From Tetrahymena thermophila SB210 (Eukaryota > Ciliophora > Oligohymenophorea > Hymenostomatida > Tetrahymenidae): a stretch of 64,000 bases of DNA. A program made the translations under genes and the position numbers. Below the pieces are notes generated by a model, which saw only the letters and a program-made list of their open reading frames with translations, was not told the DNA's origin and made no database searches. Of the stretch, positions 51,595 to 64,000 are shown piece after piece (position 1 is the stretch's first letter; each line of letters opens with the position of its first letter). Where the stretch lies: contig NW_002476188.1 in assembly GCF_000189635.1 (NCBI RefSeq), positions 124,001-188,000 on the forward strand. Direction: 5' to 3'.

Positions 51595-53412
51595 ATGTAG
51601 GGCAAATTACTATTTAAAGGTTAGGCCGCTCCTAAGGGTGCTGCTGCAGGAGCAAATACAAAGGATAACAATAGAATGGAAGAAGAAACTAAAACAGAAG
51701 AACTTAATAATAATTTGCTTCCTTGGGTTGAAAAATAGTAATTAATCAATTATTTTAATTTAGCTTATTTATAAATCAAAGATGATTTAACTTAATAAAA
51801 TAGTCGTCCTAATAAAATTGAAGAAGTCAGCTACTAAGAGGAAGTAATAAAGTCTCTCTAAGGTGTTTTATTATCAGGAAATGTAATTTCATATTAGTAG
51901 CCAGTTTAGTTATTAGAATAAAATTATTTTTTGCTCAAATAAAAAGCTACCTCACTTGATTCTACATGGACCTCCTGGTACTGGTAAAACTTCAAGTATC
52001 CTTGCCTTTGCAAAGCAACTTTACGGGTAAATAAATAAATAATCAACATAAAGATGTTAAAAATATTTGCAATCCAAACACATAGGCTTATAAATAAATA
52101 TGATTTTATTTTTAATCAATAGACCAACTTTTTACAAAGAGAGAATCTTAGAATTAAATGCATCTGATGATAGAGGTATTCAAATAGTCAGAGATAAAAT
52201 AAAAAAATTTGCACAATAAGTTGTCTCTAAGAATCCAGATAAGTAAAATAAAACTGATAGCATTAGGTGTAGATTAAATATTTATAATATTTTGGATAAA
52301 ATAGATCATTTAAATGCCCAAATTTCAAAATTATTATTTTGGACGAAGCAGACTCAATGACTACAGAAGCTCAGTCAGCTTTAAGAAGAATCATTGAAGA
52401 CACCTCTTCAACCACTCGTTTTTGTATTATCTGTAACTACATTACTAAGTAAAATAAATTTATTTCAGTTTTTACTAAGCTATTATAAAGATATAAAAAT
52501 TAACTACAGGTTAGCCATATTATTTTACTAATTTGTTATAAAGATATAAAAATTTACTGCAGAATAGCCATATTATTAAATAGAATATTAAATATTTCAA
52601 TAAAAATTAATGTAAATAGGCTAAATATTATTAGGCAATTTAAAATTTTAATCTAAAAATAAGAATTTAAAATAGAATAAATTATATTAATTAAAAATGA
52701 AAAAACTTGTATAAAATAACAATATTTTAAATAAAAATAACATAATACAATTATGCAGCTATATTTAATATTTTTAACATATTAAATTTTTAATAATAAA
52801 AGGATTATAGAACCATTAGGTAGTAGATGTGTCAAATTCAGATTTAAACCTATTCCACTTGAAGCTTAAATAACTAAACTAGAAGAAATATGTAAAACAG
52901 AAGATATTGAATATGAAAAGGAAGCTCTTGAAAAATTAATTAAAATATCAAACGGTGATTTGAGAAAAAGTGTAAATCTTCTATAATCTGCATCTACTTT
53001 GTATGAAAAGGATATTAAAGTTGAAGTTATTGAAGAAATTTCAGGAGTAAATTATTTACTTTGTATAAACGTATTAAATTATTTTTAAATAAAAATAAAG
53101 AGTATTCCTGACAATTAAGTATAGAAATTATATAAACTTCTTATTGGCAAGGATTTTGATAAATTAAAAGAAGGAGTTAAATAGTTCTTATACTAAGGGT
53201 ATTCTCCTGATTAATTACTTTACTAATTCTCAGAGTATATCATTAGTTCTAAAGATTTCAATGAAGTTAAAAAAGCTAGAATCCTTGAAAAAATTGCATT
53301 AGCTGATAAAGGTTTAAACGAAAGAGCAGACTCTGAGTTGCAAATATTAAACATGTTCTCAAGCTGTCTTTCTGTTTTACAAAATCCTGATACTGATTTA
53401 AAGAAAAAGTGA
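51595..53412 (+). CDS. RFC4: replication factor C subunit 4 (clamp loader small subunit)
   Basis: Predicted 373 aa from seven exons: 51595-51737, 51804-51882, 51947-52026, 52123-52242, 52305-52448, 52803-53046 and 53101-53412. Every splice is in phase. An AAA+ ATPase of the RFC complex that loads PCNA at primer ends in the nucleus. Seen in order: [15 protein letters not shown] (spliced across intron 1), Walker [29 protein letters not shown], Walker [14 protein letters not shown], sensor-1 FCIICNYI, and the Arg finger Ser-Arg-Cys in [12 protein letters not shown]. The C-terminal collar helices follow. ASDDRG with FKI(V/I)ILDEADSMT matches the RFC4/RFC2 type, with RFC4 the better fit. The N-terminal 45 residues are a variable Ala/Gly/Lys-rich extension. 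Intron 5 contains a duplicated segment. Confidence 0.93.
52471..52577. repeat. direct repeat inside RFC4 intron 5
   Basis: Two adjacent copies of a roughly 53-base unit (52471-52523 and 52524-52577) sharing TTATAAAGATATAAAAATT and TAGCCATATTATT. Confidence 0.65.
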
Positions 53413-53420
53413 TTTGTGTA

Positions 53421-53440
53421 GTTAGCTAGCTAGCTAGCTA
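53421..53440. repeat. (TAGC)n microsatellite
   Basis: Four-plus tandem TAGC units, self-complementary (AGCT overlaps), nine bases past the RFC4 stop codon. Confidence 0.75.
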
Positions 53441-53636
53441 CATTCAGTAATAAAACAGTAATTTTTACTAATAGTTATAATGAGAAAATATAAATTTTGA
53501 TAGTAATTAATTTAAATACAATTATTTCAAACACTATAAAATTGCATCTTTATTTATATCAAATACGTATTACTATTCTTATTAAATCTTAGCTTATGCA
53601 ATTTTTTAGAAAATAATTATTTCAAACACACTAAAA

Positions 53637-53640
<4 letters not shown>

Positions 53641-53669
<29 letters not shown>
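53641..53669. repeat. (TTA)n microsatellite
   Basis: About nine tandem TTA units. Confidence 0.75.
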
Positions 53670-53671
<2 letters not shown>

Positions 53672-54643
53672 CTTAACATTAAAACCATTTTAATTAAGTG
53701 GTTTTAAAACAAAAATTCAAAATAAATAATAATTTTTGCAAAAAAATACAATTTAATTTATAAATAAAAGCATTTTTTCTTAAACAAAAATTTGAAATTT
53801 AATTTCACTAAATTTTAGGATTTTAAAAAAAATGATCTAAATTTTTACCAATTCCCTTAGATATAGAATTTTTGAATATGCCAAGACATATAAGAAAATA
53901 TAATATTTTATTAATCAAAAAAGACTTATCAAAATAAATAAAAAAATAAAATGCCAATTATTATTGATAAAATTAAGAAATCAAATATTTCTTTTTAAGT
54001 AATAATGACAGAGATCAAATATTTTTATTATAGATCTATCTATAAGAATTATTTCTTCAATAAATAAGTTAACATGATTTATAATTTTATTTCAGCTGTT
54101 ACGTGAGCTTAATTAATATTTAGAAGATTAATTTTCAGCCAATTAGGAAATATAATATAATTTGTTATAAAATACTATGGATATATAAGTAGTTAGTAAT
54201 AATAAGTTATATGCAAATCAGAAAATAAATAAGTCAGAAACAAAATGAATGAATATAATTAAGGCTATATATTTGTTAAAAAAATATTATGGTCATAAAT
54301 ATTGCTTTATAATTTTTAGAAGGTAATAAATTAATAAAAGGTAACAAGCAACAAATAAATAACTAAAAAAACTAAAAAAATATGTGTATTGATTGTTGCA
54401 TATGGATATAGTAAAAATCAATATTCCTATATATCTATCAATTAATAAGTAAATGAATGGAAGAAAGGTTATCAAATATTTACTTTTTGATATTATCTAA
54501 GAAATTTTTGAATTGAAAATTAATTAATTAATTTGTATAAATAGGCTTTGCTAATATAAAAATATTCAATTACATTTTATATTATTATAATATTCTCATT
54601 ATTTTTTAAAGATAAATTCATTCTTATTATAGACTGATTACAA

Positions 54644-57600
54644 ATGAATAGTAGCAGCAGCAACTAGAAAAATGTTATAAATTTTACAGTGCAAGTTTAG
54701 CAAAATAAAAATAGATAGTCTTTAGCTGCTTCTCCATTGCCATCAATCCGAAAAAATAAAAATGAAAATGATAATACCAATAATTAATTCCCAACATAGA
54801 CGTTGAATAAATCAGTGCAGAACTCGCCTGCAAGAGCTGTAAATAAAAGAAGCAACAGCAGCTAAGCGAAAGAATAAAATCAAAATGGAATAATGTTTGT
54901 AAACTAGCAACATCAATTGCATAGGTACCAGCAATACTTTCAATAAGATAATAATAAAAAGGTGAACAGTTATTAAAATTCAAATAGAATAGCCAAATAG
55001 CTATTTCAGAATGATAGCGGAAAAAACATAGATAATGATCAGCATAACATAACTTATATTAATTTAAATACTACTTGCAGCACAAATAAAAATCAAATCA
55101 CTCCAGCTGCTGCTAGCAATTAAAAATACCGAAATTCGTCTTAGAATAATTCAATAATTAATTTTTTTAAAGAAGCACATCCTATCCACCTTTAATCTAA
55201 CTACAATTCTACACACCAAAATAATACTTTTGTAAATCACACTGCAGGAGGTAATCCGAATACTAACCGAAACAGTAATATAAAAGGCAGTAACTTGATA
55301 AATTAAAATAAAGAATATGAATTTTATCTAAATGGATGCAATAACAACATTAATTTTTAATAAGACGATAATCTCTTTTATATTCAACCTGAATTGGATG
55401 AATAAGGAAGAATCCTCTAATCAAATTCAAAAGAATCTTTATTAGATCCAGAATTATTTGTAACAAATGAAGTTTCAACAGAAACAAAATCTCAGATAAC
55501 AAACTCAAGTATACAACATGATAAAACTATTATAAATGACAGCTCTCCAAAGGATGAGCTACTAAAACAGGAAGCATAAAACTAATAGAATAATCAAAAA
55601 GATGAAAGTAAACTTAAGAATCCATAGTAGGTTAAATACTTGGCTGAAATACAAACAAACTAAATCCTTCTTGATAACTTCAACAGCAACAACTGTAGTA
55701 ATTAAAAAATTAACAGCACTACTAATCGTATAAATACTAGATCCTCTTCATCTTAGGCAGAGTGTGTGCCTTAACAACTCCAAGTGCTAGAAGGATAAAA
55801 AAAGAAATCTTTAAACCAATTAACACAGTAGCATCACCATCAAAATGCATTTAATTCTTTAACAAGTAGCAGAAACAGCAACAATAACAACTAATTCAAT
55901 AATAAATAAATTTCATATAAATAATAACCTTATATAGATTTTTTATAAAACCCTAGATTTGAGTAACAATACCTTAAAAATGAGAATAACATAAGATAAA
56001 TTATAAAAAACTCTCTTGTAGGAGGAGGAGATAATGTTTAATAATAACAATAATAATAAAACAGAAATATAAAAAAGTTTAAAATTGAGAGGAAGAGTAT
56101 GAATTCTAATTATAACAACCTAAGCGATTATATTGAAAATAGTAATATATAGACTTTATAGGATTAGCCTCCATAGTAGTTTGAGGAAATATCATGCAGT
56201 ATGCCAATTTAAACAGTTAAAAAAGTAAAATCTCCTAACAATTATTTGAGTATCACTCAATAGTCTATCAATTCTGATTCATTTAAAACAGGATTTACTC
56301 CTTCTGAATTATAAACAAATGGTAGATCTTCAGTCAACGCAGTTTACTATTAAAGATAGTGCAATTCCGTCAACAGGTCTTCTGTAAGAAACTCTTCTAC
56401 AACAAAAGCAAGATTTCCATCCAGAGCAGCATCTCCATAAAGTCATTCATTTTCTTCAACAAGACCCAACTCGAATACAGACAAAGCTTTTTAAAAGATG
56501 TTTAGAAGGTAATTTATTTGTAAAAAATAATAATTTCCTAATTAATAAATCTATTAATAGGAGAAACCCAGAACATATTTCAATAAATAGCAATAACTTA
56601 TTTGAAGAAAATAGTGATTCAACAGCAAGATCCCTAAACGTTAAACTGCTTTCTATTTTCAAACAATATGTAATATAATAATTGTTAATTCAAGATTATT
56701 ATTATTTTTAGATGTTCACAAATTATTGAAATACTTTTTAAAACTTTTTTAGTTATGAATAAAAATAAAAATTATTAGCTAAAATTTTAATTCTAAGATC
56801 TTTCTTTCAAAAAAAATTAAAAAAATTAAATTGTGAAAAAATATGTTAATTTAATCAAAAAATTAATAAAAACATTGGCAAATCAATACAATGATATATT
56901 TGGTTTTTTTTAATTCTTACTAGAGTATTTTATGATTAAATTAGTGAATAAAAATATTTTTTTAACTTTAAAAAAATGAAAAAAATATTTTATTATTGAT
57001 AGCCAACTTTTAAAAATTAGTAAAAATAAATTAAAATTTAAAAAATATCTATTTTTTAAGTAAAATTAACAATATTTATTTTGTTATTTTAATCAGAATA
57101 GTTAAGATATAAATAAAGTTTTAGTTAGCAAAAAAAGTTTTGAAAAATATTTGCAAACATTTGATCCAGAAAAAGATGAAAGTAGCAAGATGATGCAAAG
57201 CACAATAATAGAGTATTTCTAGAAATGGTCAGATAAAATAAATAATTCAGTTATTTATTTGAAGAATCAGTTAGAATCTTTTTGGAATGAAAACAGTGAT
57301 TTCCAACAGAGGCAATAAATTTTAAAAAGAATGCCAATAAAGACCTAAAAATACTATGATGATTGCAAAGAGTTATGTGAATCAGCTCAATTATTCTATT
57401 TTAAGACTGATTAAAAAGAAACAATTGCACAAATCGTATAAAAGTGTTAACACTCTTTAGATATTATTAATTTGCTCAACACTTTACCTAAGCTTTATTA
57501 AGAAACAGAATCTTTTTTTATTAATCCAGAGCAGTAAAACAATGGCTAAAAACATTCATTTGAGTAGCTTCATGAACAAACTTAATTTATTCTCACAACA

Positions 57601-60600
57601 ATGAGATCTTCTATTTAAAGTGATGAGTTTCTTAGTAAATTATCTTTTATTAAATTTATGCAGAATTTAAATGTTATTTTCCAAAAACAGCAAACATATC
57701 TAAGTAAATTGTTCTCCTTTAAGAGTAAAGTTAATTTGCTTGGGAGACCTATATGAAATACAAATAATGGAAGCATGATCTTCAAAGCCTCCTCTCTCAA
57801 AATCCTGCTAATCAAATTGGAAAAGTAGATAATTCTTTAGTGTTAGTATAGATTAAATCAAACTTAGAGTTAATCAACTAAAGTTAATTTTTATTTGAAC
57901 ATTTAGGCACCATTTCTAACTCAGATGTAAATAAAATTATTCTTCAATTTTTTATAAGTTCTTATTTTTAAAAATATTTTGATCAATCAACTCAGATAAT
58001 AATTTTGTAAAGATTGTCATTGTTGAGAATTTAAAAAAATTTATAGATCTTTTTTAATCAATTTGTTTCTTGTTCATTAAAAAAAATTTTTTTGCTAAAA
58101 TAAATTGAATTATAACAAGAAAAAATTAATGTTTAATAAAAATATTAAAGCAACTTCCTGAGGCTGTGAAAGACCTAGCTTTTAAATTTATGTATGAGCA
58201 TGAAGAGGAAAGAAAAAAAGCAATTGTTAATATAAAACTCATATTTTAGGAAGTCATAACTACTTTTGAGGAGTTTTTGAGCGAGAAAATTCATCTGGAT
58301 ATTTAAGCCTGAGTATTTCAAGAAGGCAATGATTTCATCAACCAAACATTAGAAATTTTAAAAGACAATTAACCTGAAAGCTGCAAAAAAGACGAAGCTC
58401 TTTCAGATTTTTTTATCAATATTTAAAAGGCTAATATAACATTTAAAACCATGAAGGATGATATAGATGAAATGCATAAAATATTACCAAAATAAATTAT
58501 TCTTTGTGATGAATAGCATGATAAAAAGAGACTTCAAAAACTTATCGATGAATGTGAGGTTTTTCAAAACAATTATAACAGCTTAATTGATAGACTTGCT
58601 GAGATGAAATCTAGTCTTAATACCTCTAATACTATTTTTAGTAAGAGCAAATAACTTCATAGCACATCTACTTAGCAAATAGGAGAAGTAAAAACTCTTG
58701 CAGGATCTTCAACTAGCGGATCATAAAATTAGTTATTATAATCCTAGCAATAAGCATAAAATCAAAAGGATACTTTGGTTAATGGATCTTCATCTTAAGT
58801 TTCAGTAACAAGCCCATAGAATAGAAAATTCTTGAAAAAACATAAAGATAAAGATTAAAAAAAAGAAGAAATAACATAAACTGAAAACAAAAGGGATTTG
58901 AAAAAGAATTAACAAAAAAAAGAAATGAGTGCTGAAAAAAACACTTCAAACAAATAAAAAAATAATAAAACCACTCTTTAATAGCAAAGTATCCAAAAAA
59001 TATCAACAAAATCATCTGGTGAAGAAGCAGAGCTTAACAAAACCTTTGCATCTTAAGTAATAAATTTAAAGGGTAAGGAAAAAATAAATCTTTAAATTAG
59101 ATATCTAAAAGATATTTATGAATTAGTCGTCATGCTTGTCAAGAGTAACTTCAACAAATTAGAAATATTTTAATCTAAACCCCCTGTTTTAGATGAATTT
59201 GATGATTTTGTAAAATTCAGAAAAATTATTGAAATGGACCGACATATAATATCACTTGTTGATTCAGAGAAGCATAAATGCTCTACACTAGGAAGTGATA
59301 TTGTTCTGTCAACTTATATCAAAGAAATTAAATTATCTTAGGAACTTATCACATACACTCCTTAATTTTTGAAAGTTTTAGGGGATTTGATTCAAACATA
59401 CCAAGAGTGCTTGACTCCTGATTTAGAAGCATATGTCACTTCTTATAATGAATTTGCTAAACTAACACTTAATGCTAAGAGTATTCAACTATTAAGGAAT
59501 CTTTTTTACAATTTACTCTGCTTTATTGTGAAAAAGGAAATCATTTACATTAAAATACCTTTCTTCATAGAGAAAATAGAAAGAGCATTCAATCAAATTA
59601 CAAATGACAGATTTTTTTTCATTAGTCTTAACGAAGAACAAAAAGAAATACAAGAAGACTTACAGTAAATTAACATAATAATCACTACATTCTAAGATAA
59701 AGAAGAAAAATACAATTAAATCACATACACTCTTTAGAGATTACAGCTGATTTATCGAAGAATCAAAGATTATCACACTATCTTTTTTAACAGCAACTCC
59801 GTTCTCCCAAGTTATAGCGAGTTCCATCCTTTTTTAAGAAAGCTCTACGACCACATATTCAAAGGAGGAGACGAAGAGCCATTGATCCAAGAATCATCTC
59901 TATTAATTAAAATGCTTGAAAGTGGAAATTATAAGTTAGAAAATGATTTTCACAACGTCAGCGAAAAGCCTAGGTTTATTCCTGTGTTAGAAAAAATGAA
60001 TGATATAACAGAGAATCTCATATATATGCTAAAGACTATAAACTAATCAAGGGAAAGTATTAATTTTTTTAGTTTACTATAAGTGCTACACACAATTGGG
60101 GAGTATTTTTTGATAAAAAAAGAACCAGTTGTTCTAGTAAGAGACTCTAAGAATTTAATTGTATTTATATAACCTTTAATTAGAAAAGTAATATCTGATT
60201 TTTAGACTCAGTTACACTAAAATTCTTAAAAAGTTTAAACTGATTTTTGGAAAAGTTAGAAATAATCAATGGTGATTTAGCAACAACATGAAACAATATT
60301 GAATAACTAAAGCAAGAACTTTAATACATCAATGGTAGCTACATTAAACTAATCTCAGAGTATTTAGCACATGGATGAAATCATCAAATAAAAATCAGAT
60401 ATTTTGTAATAGAGCTAGATCATGGAAGATGAAAATTAATTTGTACTACAAAAAACATCACCGCTAGTACTTTAAATATAGAAAAGTCTTCTCTTCAATG
60501 AATACTTTGGTCTTTCTAAAAATACTAATCGAAACAGGTAATCATCAGAATAATTCTAGAACCAGAATGATAGTGATGAGTCAGAGTAAGAAAGGGAGTA

Positions 60601-61762
60601 AAAGTAAGACATAATTGATTTTGACTATTCAAAAGAAATGGAATGGTTTGAATATATGGAATAAATGGATGAATCTCGGATTATTACAGACGAAGGAGAA
60701 ATAAACATGATCTAAACATGTGTTTCATTTGTCTACACTAGAAAGCAGCAAGCAGTGATAATTCTGATTCCCCAATCTCCTTTTTCTTAGTTCAACTATG
60801 AAATAGCAGATATTGATACTAATTAAATTATTTTTAATGGTTTTATTTAAAACAATAATCCCCTTTCTATACCTCTTCCAATCAGCTCGCCCTATGGCTT
60901 GTTTAGCTTGAGATTATTTAAAAAGTATTAAGAAGATAATTAAAATAACTTGTAAAATAACGCTTCAATTGCTTGCTAAAATATCTCAAATAACAAAAAT
61001 AATAACAATTAAAATGATAATCTATCAAGATCACTTTACATAAAAACCATAACAAACAATAATGCTACAAACTCATTAGAATCTAATTATGCTCAATTCA
61101 ATAGTTTAGAAACTAGCTAGTATTAATTTACTCGTTTTGAGCAAGATCAAGCTTTACTTGTAAAAAGTATGCTAGTAAATAAATACAACTTGTTTGAATT
61201 CCCACTGAGCTTTAAGCCATAAGAAAAATACGCAATTTTAATTCAAAGAAAAGCCAAAACTTCTGTTTAATATTTCATTTAAAACTCTAATCATGAAAAA
61301 ACTAACATTAAATAGATAGAGTTTATTCAGATAATACCTGATAAACTTTAAAGCAATGCAAATTAAACAAATAAAAATAAAAACTCTCATATAAAAATAG
61401 AATAATAATAAAATTAAAAAGATATTATACTGGATGATTAGACTATAAAAAGCTAAAATGAGGATTTAAATGAGTAGTTGACTACAGATTTAATCATTGT
61501 AAAATAAGCATAATTTGAAGATTTTGAATTTATTTTAGAGTTATCTAACATCTAGTAAGTTTAAGATTTGGCTCTTCCTTCAATATACATTTACAAAAAG
61601 CAATAAGAAGCAAATACACCAGATCCTATGCCAATAATAATTTAGAATAATGTAAAGAATATCTAAAAAAGTATAAATGAAGATTAAAATAGTAATTTTG
61701 GGTGGAGAATAGCTTCTATTCAAAAGGAAGAAGTAAAAATAATTAACTCCTTTATTCCATGA
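54644..61762 (+). CDS. very large Asn/Gln-rich protein with an in-frame TGA
   Basis: Exons are 54644-56508, 56561-56669, 57097-57634, 57724-57926 and 58151-61762. All are in phase and would give 2108 codons before the final TGA 61760-61762, except that codon 959 (58310-58312) is TGA. The first 660 residues are Asn/Gln/Ser-rich (including a poly-Gln run near 56035) with basic Ser/Arg motifs such as KARFPSRAASPQSHSFSSTR. Residues of about 660-958 look folded and helical (for example QFAWETYMKYKQWKHDLQSL). After the TGA the frame continues directly with helical, charged, then Gln/Lys-rich and again folded-looking sequence. I recognise no domain. Either termination at 958 aa with a second gene starting downstream, or readthrough, Sec insertion or a sequence error, would explain it. 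Intron 2 (427 bases) is the least certain join. Confidence 0.65.
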
Positions 61763-63660
61763 ATAAAAGAATAATTTATTTATTAAATTAATTAATCATT
61801 TTTATAATTTATTTTGTAAAAAAAATATATATTTATAATATTTATTTTTCAACGCTTTTGTTTTACTATTATTGTAACTAAAATGCTAAAAAAAATTTTA
61901 ATCCAATTATTTTTATTATACTGTATATTATTCATTTTTGAGGCTGATAAAAGCACCTATTTTTTTATTTTTTACAAAATTATTTTTACAAAAATTTTTA
62001 AAATTCTTGTTTGATTTATGCTTTAAACACTAAATAGTTACAATATCTATTAGGATTATTATATCACTTGCAATAAAAATCACTTTACGAATAAAATAAA
62101 TTGTAAATAATTTTAGTTTGAGTTTGTAAATACTTTGATACATTAATTTTGACTATCTTTTGTTCTAATGCGGAAATTTCTAAAATCTTTTTCCCCTGTA
62201 TGATATATTTTTTTCTTTTGAGATTGTAAAACAATTTAGAATCATTTAATAATACTTTTTATTATAATTTATAAAATTTAAAAATTAAGATATATTTAGA
62301 TATAAAAATGTGATATTTTAAATTCTTATTCAAAGCATGAACTTAAAATGAATTATTAATAATATAAATTCAGTCTTATTGCTAATTATTCCCTTCTTAC
62401 TTACTAAAGTTTGGAATTAGAGGAAATTAAATTAATTTGGTAATATATGAGAAAGTTTGAAAAATACAATTTGATAAATATATTAAAGTTTAAGACTGAC
62501 ATTGCCAAAATTAATAAAATTACGGATTATTTATATTTGATTATATTCAAAATCATATTTAAGGAAATTAATTATCTCTAAATTAGTGAATTGTAATAGT
62601 AAATTTATACAATTTACATTGAGCAAAAATTAGTAAATTTGTGCTATTTTTTAATTCAATTTCATAAAGGAAATCAAAATTATTTTCTAAATTCTGTAAA
62701 ATAAATACTTAAAATTTATATTAATTAGATTTATTTTAATCTATGATAAAGTAAAGTGCTAAAATAATTAAGCTGATGAATTATATTTTTCTAGAAACTT
62801 ACTTGATAAAATCTGTTTTTGGAAATAAATAATTCTTTTTCTGAAGGTATTCTATAATAAATTAGGAGCGCCTACCAAAGAATTTATATAGAAGAAAAGA
62901 AAAATGATCAATGAAATATTATTTTTTAAAAATCGACAGAAAGAATCAAATCAAAATTAATGAAATAGAAAGAATTTTTAACTGAAAATTAAGCAATTCT
63001 TTTAATAGTATTATTACCAATTTTGTATGAAATATTCCTTTTGAATAAAAATAAATTAATAGCTATTTTTAGCATGCGAAATATTATTAATATTTGTTGA
63101 CTCTTATTGTTAACTTTCAAAAAAAGTAAAAAATACTACTCTATTTTACAAAGCATGATTGTGAGTATATGTTATTTTAATATAACACCTCCTACTGAAA
63201 AGAATTTATTAGATATTAATTAATTTACATAAAATCTTTATTAATTGTAATTTATTGATTAAAATTTTCACTGCCAATGTAATTTATCTGATATTGTTTG
63301 TTACTAATTTATCTTACTAGCAAGCACCTTTCTATTATTTGCTACATATTTTCAAATTTGCACAATATAAAAGCTATCAACCTTATCTATGTTTTTGTCA
63401 TTCTTCATGCATATTTCACTTACATTTTTTCTTTCATTTTCTTAATTATTTTCAATTTTTTTCTTACAAAAATTATCAATATTTAAAATATTAATTTTAT
63501 CATTTACAAAAAAATTTTTTATGTAAAAAAAAATATGTGGCGAGATATTTTTTGGAAGTCAAATTGCGTTAAAAATTTTTATAAATTTTAATAGAAAGTA
63601 AAAATAATTAATTTTTGGTTGAAAATTTTTGTAAATTAGACGATATCTTCTTAATTTACA
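61763..63660. other. intergenic, extremely AT-rich
   Basis: Long AT-rich spacer. A short hydrophobic frame at about 63298-63486 has no upstream or downstream support. Nothing else recognised. Confidence 0.6.
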
Positions 63661-64000
63661 ATGAAAAAAATAAGCTTAGTTACAACGCTATTTTACTCGT
63701 GTAATTAATTTTGGCTGCATTATTCAAATCCACAATTTGCTTCATTAAAACAGGCTTTCTTAAAAGATTACTTTTTACAATTAACAACCGCAAGTCAAAC
63801 AAAAATGATGGATTAAAATTTTTCACCTTTTTGAAGGAAGATTCTTGTTGAATAAAATAAATATATTTGATTATGTTAAAGCTTACCTTAGATTGTGTAA
63901 CCAACTTGAATACAAAGCAGTAGAAATCAGCTATTACTCAGACTTATTCGTATAGTAATTAATTTTTTTCGTGAATTTGTAAGCAAATAAAAATTTTTTA
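63661..64000 (+). CDS. 5' exons of an unidentified gene, cut by the window end
   Basis: ATG 63661 opens a frame starting MKKISLVTTLFYSC. Joining 63661-63700, 63754-63846 and 63882 onward removes two short GT...AG introns (53 and 35 bases). The resulting frame includes SNKNDGLKFFTFLKEDS then YLRLCNQLEYKAVEISYYSD, which reads like real protein. The frame may enter another intron at about 63951. The splice choices rest only on phase and coding look. Function unknown. Confidence 0.4.

Larger units (their letters stand above)
53413..54643. other. intergenic with microsatellites
   Basis: AT-rich. It holds a TAGC tetranucleotide run immediately after the RFC4 stop and a TTA run at 53641-53669. No gene seen. 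Confidence 0.6.

Noticed and set aside
54684..54983. 99-codon minus-strand hydrophobic frame
   Set aside because: Reverse complement of the Asn/Gln-rich coding sequence on +; hydrophobic only because it is antisense to polar codons.
58151..58312. Intron removing the in-frame TGA
   Set aside because: GT sites before it are in phases that do not match any AG after it; no pair tried restores the downstream frame.
1..64000. tRNA, rRNA or CRISPR arrays
   Set aside because: I looked for cloverleaf-like GC-rich stretches and regularly spaced repeats and found none that I could support.

Overview
This window is macronuclear-type genomic DNA of an oligohymenophorean ciliate, most likely Tetrahymena or a close relative. 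It is very AT-rich. Long reading frames stay open only if TAA and TAG are read as glutamine and TGA is the sole stop. Introns are short to medium, AT-rich, and begin GTA and end AG. No telomeric repeats were seen at either end, so this is an internal chromosome piece. All gene models below were built by hand with that code. Under the standard code most of these genes break into fragments.

Layout. 1-18.8 kb: a cluster of paralogous two-pass membrane proteins on + (a 3' piece at 1-927, then full genes at 1597, 10750, 13712 and 16667). It is interrupted by a minus-strand cyclic-nucleotide-gated K+ channel gene (8899 down to 4440) and a decayed copy of that gene's 3' end (about 9403-9910). 20.2-25.2 kb: two nearly identical secreted or membrane-anchored von Willebrand A (VWA) proteins in tandem, then a pseudogene of the two-pass family. 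26.3-33.3 kb: a UCHL3-type ubiquitin hydrolase and a Na,K-ATPase-like P-type ATPase. 34.5-37.3 kb: a minus-strand Asn/Gln/Ser-rich protein of unknown function. 40.4-46.6 kb: a TPR-like, probably mitochondrial protein with seven exons, and a GCFC/PAXBP1-like protein with seven exons. 47.2-49.6 kb: three tandem minus-strand genes for small Cys-rich single-pass proteins with Gln-rich tails. 51.6-53.4 kb: replication factor C subunit 4 with seven exons. 54.6-61.8 kb: a very large Asn/Gln-rich gene that carries an in-frame TGA in the middle of otherwise continuous coding sequence. 63.66 kb to the end: the probable 5' exons of one more gene.

The genes do not form a pathway. The theme is local tandem duplication of surface or membrane proteins (the two-pass family, VWA pair, Cys-rich trio and channel remnant) alternating with single-copy housekeeping genes (UCH, ATPase, RFC4, GCFC). 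The two most unusual signals are the two-pass family with its conserved C-terminal block, which I cannot assign to any named domain, and the internal TGA at 58310.
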